DNA from: CAMEON01 sp045602325
Lineage (GTDB): Bacteria; Bacillota; Clostridia; Oscillospirales; CAG-272
Assembly: GCA_045602325.1 (NCBI GenBank)
Contig: JAZSBH010000132.1
Span: 32,616-96,615 of the forward strand
Length of the DNA stretch: 64,000 nt
Direction of reading: 5' to 3'
Positions 61,612 to 64,000 of this stretch are shown here, in pieces. The notes beneath the pieces are model-generated. The model was given only the letters and a program-made list of their open reading frames with translations. It had not been told where the DNA came from and did not search any database. The translations under genes and the position numbers were made by a program. Within the stretch, counting starts at the first letter, position 1; each line of letters begins with the position of its first letter.

Positions 61612-61938
61612 TTACTTGTTCACAAATTTAACCGCCGTACCATACGCCATGACCTCTGCGGCACCGGACATAACGGCCGCGGAAGCGTAGCGAACACTGA
61701 CGATCGCATCCGCCCCGAGGGCTTCGGCCTCCTCAACCATTCTCTTGGTCGCGAGTGCCCTTGCCTCGTTCATCATCTCATTGTATGCCTTGAGTTCTCC
61801 ACCCACCAGGGTCTTGAAACTCTGGGAAATGTCCTTTCCGATGTGCTTGGACTGGATGGTGCTCCCTTTTACAAGACCCAGCATTTCCAATTCCTTGCCG
61901 CTGATGTAATCAGTATTGACTAAGATCATCTTCTTCAC
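61612..61938 (-). CDS. YbjQ-family (UPF0145) protein
   Basis: A 108-aa YbjQ/DUF74 protein, a homo-oligomeric beta-rich fold once proposed to bind heavy metals. ARALATKRMVEEAEALGADAIVSVRY is the diagnostic helix-strand block; AYGTAVKF ends the domain. GAAAGGTGAAGA precedes the ATG. Its start lies inside the end of the upstream small membrane gene (29-bp overlap), so the two are translated together. Confidence 0.92.
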   Translation of the reverse strand: MKKMILVNTDYISGKELEMLGLVKGSTIQSKHIGKDISQSFKTLVGGELKAYNEMMNEARALATKRMVEEAEALGADAIVSVRYASAAVMSGAAEVMAYGTAVKFVNK

Positions 61939-62140
61939 CTTTCCTTATCTCTTTGATTCTTTCTATGCATACCATGACCATGACCGCCGCGAGGGCAAGG
62001 GGAACAATACCGAGGACATATTTCCATATACCGCCAAGCAGTGTAATCAAAAAGCCAAAGTAAACAATACAGTAGAGGATCACGACGACCGAAATAATGA
62101 TCGGCACCGCTATTTTCTTTTTGTGGGATTTCAAGCTCAT
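61910..62140 (-). CDS. Small two-helix membrane protein
   Basis: A 76-aa protein. Two hydrophobic segments (AVPIIISVVVILYCIVYFGF and VLGIVPLALAAVMVMVCI) are followed by an acidic tail (RKGEEDDLSQY). The start ATG 62140 has GAGGT upstream and a TATACT box just before that. It overlaps ybjQ. Function unknown; possibly the membrane partner of the YbjQ protein. Confidence 0.7.
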   Translation of the reverse strand: MSLKSHKKKIAVPIIISVVVILYCIVYFGFLITLLGGIWKYVLGIVPLALAAVMVMVCIERIKEIRKGEEDDLSQY

Positions 62141-62201
62141 TACCTCGTATAGTATAGCATATTCTTTCGGAAATGTCAACCGTTCGTTATGACTCCTTCG
62201 C

Positions 62202-62990
62202 TTAAAGGAGCATCATAAACAAAACCTTACTGACCACGTGCACGCCCGCGTGCGCCAGCATGGCGTAACCTATATGGTGCTTGCTGTAGAGCCACCCGAA
62301 GCCCATGGCGAGACCGCCGTTAAGCAGGAAACAATGGGCAAGGAGGACGGGAGTCAACCTTCCGAAGGTCACGAAGGTGGCCGGAAGATGTCCTGCGGCA
62401 AAGAGCAGTGCCGCCACGATATTGGCGATCACGAATACACGGGTCGGAAGCGCCTCGGCGGGGGTGTTTTTGTAGAATACCTTGTGAATCCCCCAGGCAA
62501 TGAGGGAGAGGAAGAACAGACGGAGCATGACCTCCTCGATCACCCCGCCGTAGAGCAGGGAGGCGATCCAAGCATCCAAGGTCAGCCCGCCCTTGGCGCT
62601 GTTCAGGATCAGATCTCCGCCCACGGCGGGAGCGAAGACAAAGGTGTCCAGCAGAGACAGGGCAAGACCGCCCGCCAGAGATACGAGCAGAGTGAAGATC
62701 GCAGGCTGTTTTGAGAGCCTGAAGGGCTTGATCAGACTCAGCCCGTCAGCCAGGATATAGCCAAAGAATCCGCAGAAGGAGGCGTAGAGGACAGTCTGGA
62801 GAATGGTGATGGCGTAGACCAGCTCTATACTGCCGCCCACCTGAGCCAGCGCCGCCTCGATCTCCTCTTGGGGAATGAAAGCGAACTGGTAGCGAAGGGT
62901 AAAGAAGCCACCCACAAGGGCGATGGGCAAGAGGGAGAGAGTGAAGTAAAGCGCCCTCTTCCATTTGCTTTCGGTGAGACTCGGAATCAT
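62202..62990 (-). CDS. CPBP-family intramembrane protease
   Basis: A 262-aa polytopic membrane protein of the CPBP (Abi/Rce1-like) family. The catalytic motifs are GGVIEEVMLRLFFLS (EE-x3-R), LLFAAGHLPA and the later HAGVHVVSK, in the usual order over helices 4-7. It overlaps the MerR gene by four bases (ATGA at 62987-62990), so regulator and protease are co-translated. Possible roles are signal processing, self-immunity or cleavage of prenylated or membrane substrates. Confidence 0.9.
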   Translation of the reverse strand: MIPSLTESKWKRALYFTLSLLPIALVGGFFTLRYQFAFIPQEEIEAALAQVGGSIELVYAITILQTVLYASFCGFFGYILADGLSLIKPFRLSKQPAIFTLLVSLAGGLALSLLDTFVFAPAVGGDLILNSAKGGLTLDAWIASLLYGGVIEEVMLRLFFLSLIAWGIHKVFYKNTPAEALPTRVFVIANIVAALLFAAGHLPATFVTFGRLTPVLLAHCFLLNGGLAMGFGWLYSKHHIGYAMLAHAGVHVVSKVLFMMLL

Positions 62991-63757
62991 GCCTGTTCCT
63001 CCTTCTTATCCTCCATCGCGCTGTGATGGGTCTCCACGCAGTACCCCTTGTGGCCGCAGGCAGGGCAGACCAGCTTGCGGGTGTTGGGCGTATGGAAGGC
63101 GTTGAAGAAACTCCAGAAACGGGGCTTGAAGACCTTATGGCACGCGGGGCAGATGTAAGCAACCTGCTTATAGTAGTATGCTGCTAAGCATGCACAGATG
63201 GCGAGTACCACAGGCATACCTATAGCGAAGGGCCACCAGATGCCTTTCGCAATCCACAGAATAATGGTACCGATCTCGATCAATTCGGCCAAAATCGCAA
63301 AAATGATCATGACAGCACGAATCTTGAATAACTTTTTCTTGTTTTTCATAACGGTAGCTATGTCCCCAATGGATTCGAGCGAAAAACGCTCCGCCCCGGC
63401 GATCTCACGACGCAGGTAGGTCAGTTTATCCAACTTTTCCTTACGTTCCTCCAGCTCTGCACGAAGATCACGCTCCTGCTCGGTCAGCAGTAGGTCAATG
63501 ACCCGTTCGGGATGTTCCTCGGACAATAGATCCCCGATGCTGTTGATGGACAGCCCAAGATCTCGCAAAAAGCAGATGATCCGCATTTTCTTGAGATCTT
63601 CCTCGGTAAACAGCCGCCTGCCGCCCTCGGTGAGTTCGGAGGGGATGAGAATCCCGCGGGTATCGTAGTATTGAACCGTTCGCACCGACACCCCGGCCAG
63701 CTTGGCGATCTCCCCCGTGGTGTAGAGGCCCTTGGGATTTTTGATGGGTTCGGACAT
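62987..63757 (-). CDS. MerR-family regulator with membrane segments and zinc-ribbon end
   Basis: A 256-aa protein. The N-terminal MerR winged helix (TTGEIAKLAGVSVRTVQYYDTRG) and dimer coil span 1-135. Two membrane helices follow (about 152-205: IRAVMIIFAILAELIEIGTI and a second), then a zinc ribbon (CPACHKVF and CPACGHKG) near residues 210-245. AAGGAGGTGA sets the start at 63757. A membrane-tethered MerR protein encoded with an intramembrane protease suggests envelope sensing. Confidence 0.85.
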   Translation of the reverse strand: MSEPIKNPKGLYTTGEIAKLAGVSVRTVQYYDTRGILIPSELTEGGRRLFTEEDLKKMRIICFLRDLGLSINSIGDLLSEEHPERVIDLLLTEQERDLRAELEERKEKLDKLTYLRREIAGAERFSLESIGDIATVMKNKKKLFKIRAVMIIFAILAELIEIGTIILWIAKGIWWPFAIGMPVVLAICACLAAYYYKQVAYICPACHKVFKPRFWSFFNAFHTPNTRKLVCPACGHKGYCVETHHSAMEDKKEEQA

Positions 63758-63781
63758 AGCATTCACCTCCTTTCGACGCCC

Positions 63782-63812
63782 ATTATAGCACATAACGCAG
63801 CGTCACAAGCAA
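63782..63812 (-). promoter_or_regulatory. Promoter of the MerR-protease operon
   Basis: Minus strand TATAAT at 63782-63787; the possible -35 boxes (TTGTGA at 15 nt, TTGCTT at 19 nt) are off-spaced, which is typical of MerR-controlled promoters. Confidence 0.5.
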
Positions 63813-63837
63813 CCCCTTACGCAAGGGGATTTTTTCG
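63813..63837 (+). terminator. Terminator of a rightward or lost transcript
   Basis: CCCCTT (63813-63818) and AAGGGG (63823-63828) followed by ATTTTTTCG. No gene precedes it on the plus strand within the window. Confidence 0.45.
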
Positions 63838-63940
63838 TTACGCAAAAAATTTAAATTGCAGGCCACCTCTAAAAACCACTCAAAAAACAAGCGGGCAATA
63901 GAGGACTAAGCCAAAAATTGCAAAAATAACGGTTTATCCC

Positions 63941-63978
63941 TGTGTCAATCCCCCGAAAGAGGGGGTATGATTGCTCAC
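63941..63978. repeat. Hairpin near the right window edge
   Basis: CCCCC (63950-63954) and GGGGG (63961-63965) with outer TGTG.CAAT and ATTG.CACA arms. The remaining bases 63838-64000 contain no gene I can support. Confidence 0.4.
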
Positions 63979-64000
63979 AGGGCGCAGTTACCCTGCGACA

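Noticed and set aside
1..64000. CRISPR array, rRNA genes, insertion-sequence transposases
   Set aside because: No regularly spaced repeats, no rRNA sequence and no transposase motifs were seen; the only recombinase is the serine type at 31663.

Overview
The window looks like a chromosomal segment of an uncultured anaerobic Clostridia (Bacillota), probably a gut or rumen Oscillospirales/Christensenellales-type bacterium. Reasons: sigma-A type promoters (TTGACA, 17 nt, TATAAT), strong AGGAGG ribosome sites, a Gram-positive housekeeping gene order, glycyl-radical anaerobic metabolism and several secreted plant or host glycan-degrading enzymes. The taxon is an inference; no 16S gene is present.

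Region 1 (1-6.3 kb) is a carbohydrate-utilisation locus: two divergently transcribed GH43-type glycosidases, each with its own promoter, then a 1051-aa secreted, membrane-anchored multidomain protein with a GH99-like domain. Two decayed gene tails follow. Region 2 (6.4-19.2 kb) is accessory. After an XRE/zinc-ribbon regulator and a frameshifted TPR remnant comes an 11-kb co-oriented array. It holds four GyrI-like effector-binding domains, four proteins of otherwise unrecognised type that share a C-terminal four-cysteine module (C-x2-C-x2..9-C-x15..16-C), an AraC-GNAT fusion, a GNAT, an aminoglycoside/choline-kinase-like phosphotransferase and an alpha-helical protein. Fragments of the cysteine genes and copies of their 5' ends recur between the genes, so the array has been built and reshuffled by duplication and recombination. 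It is the best candidate here for an undescribed system, perhaps small-molecule sensing and detoxification.

Region 3 (19.2-27.4 kb) contains two modules separated by three copies of an intergenic repeat: an activase plus an unusual glycyl radical enzyme, and an XRE-TPR regulator plus a two-gene ABC exporter. Region 4 (27.5-33.2 kb) resembles a small integrated replicative element: a sigma-like factor, two XRE regulators, a structured origin-like region, a 50-aa ORF, an HUH (rolling-circle) Rep and a large serine recombinase. It ends next to a tRNA-Glu(CUC) gene.

Region 5 (33.4-52.9 kb) is core genome on the + strand: a degenerate PP2C-like protein, infC-rpmI-rplT with a structured leader and an AUC start for infC, a TrmH-family methyltransferase, dprA-topA-trmFO, plsX-rnc-smc-ftsY-rdgB-yhbY-nadD-yqeK-rsfS. 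Region 6 (53-63.8 kb) is on the - strand: a secreted GH5-like enzyme, an acyl-ACP thioesterase, an Imm26-like protein, class II aldolase, two membrane proteins, proC, a YbjQ/small membrane protein pair and a MerR/CPBP-protease pair.
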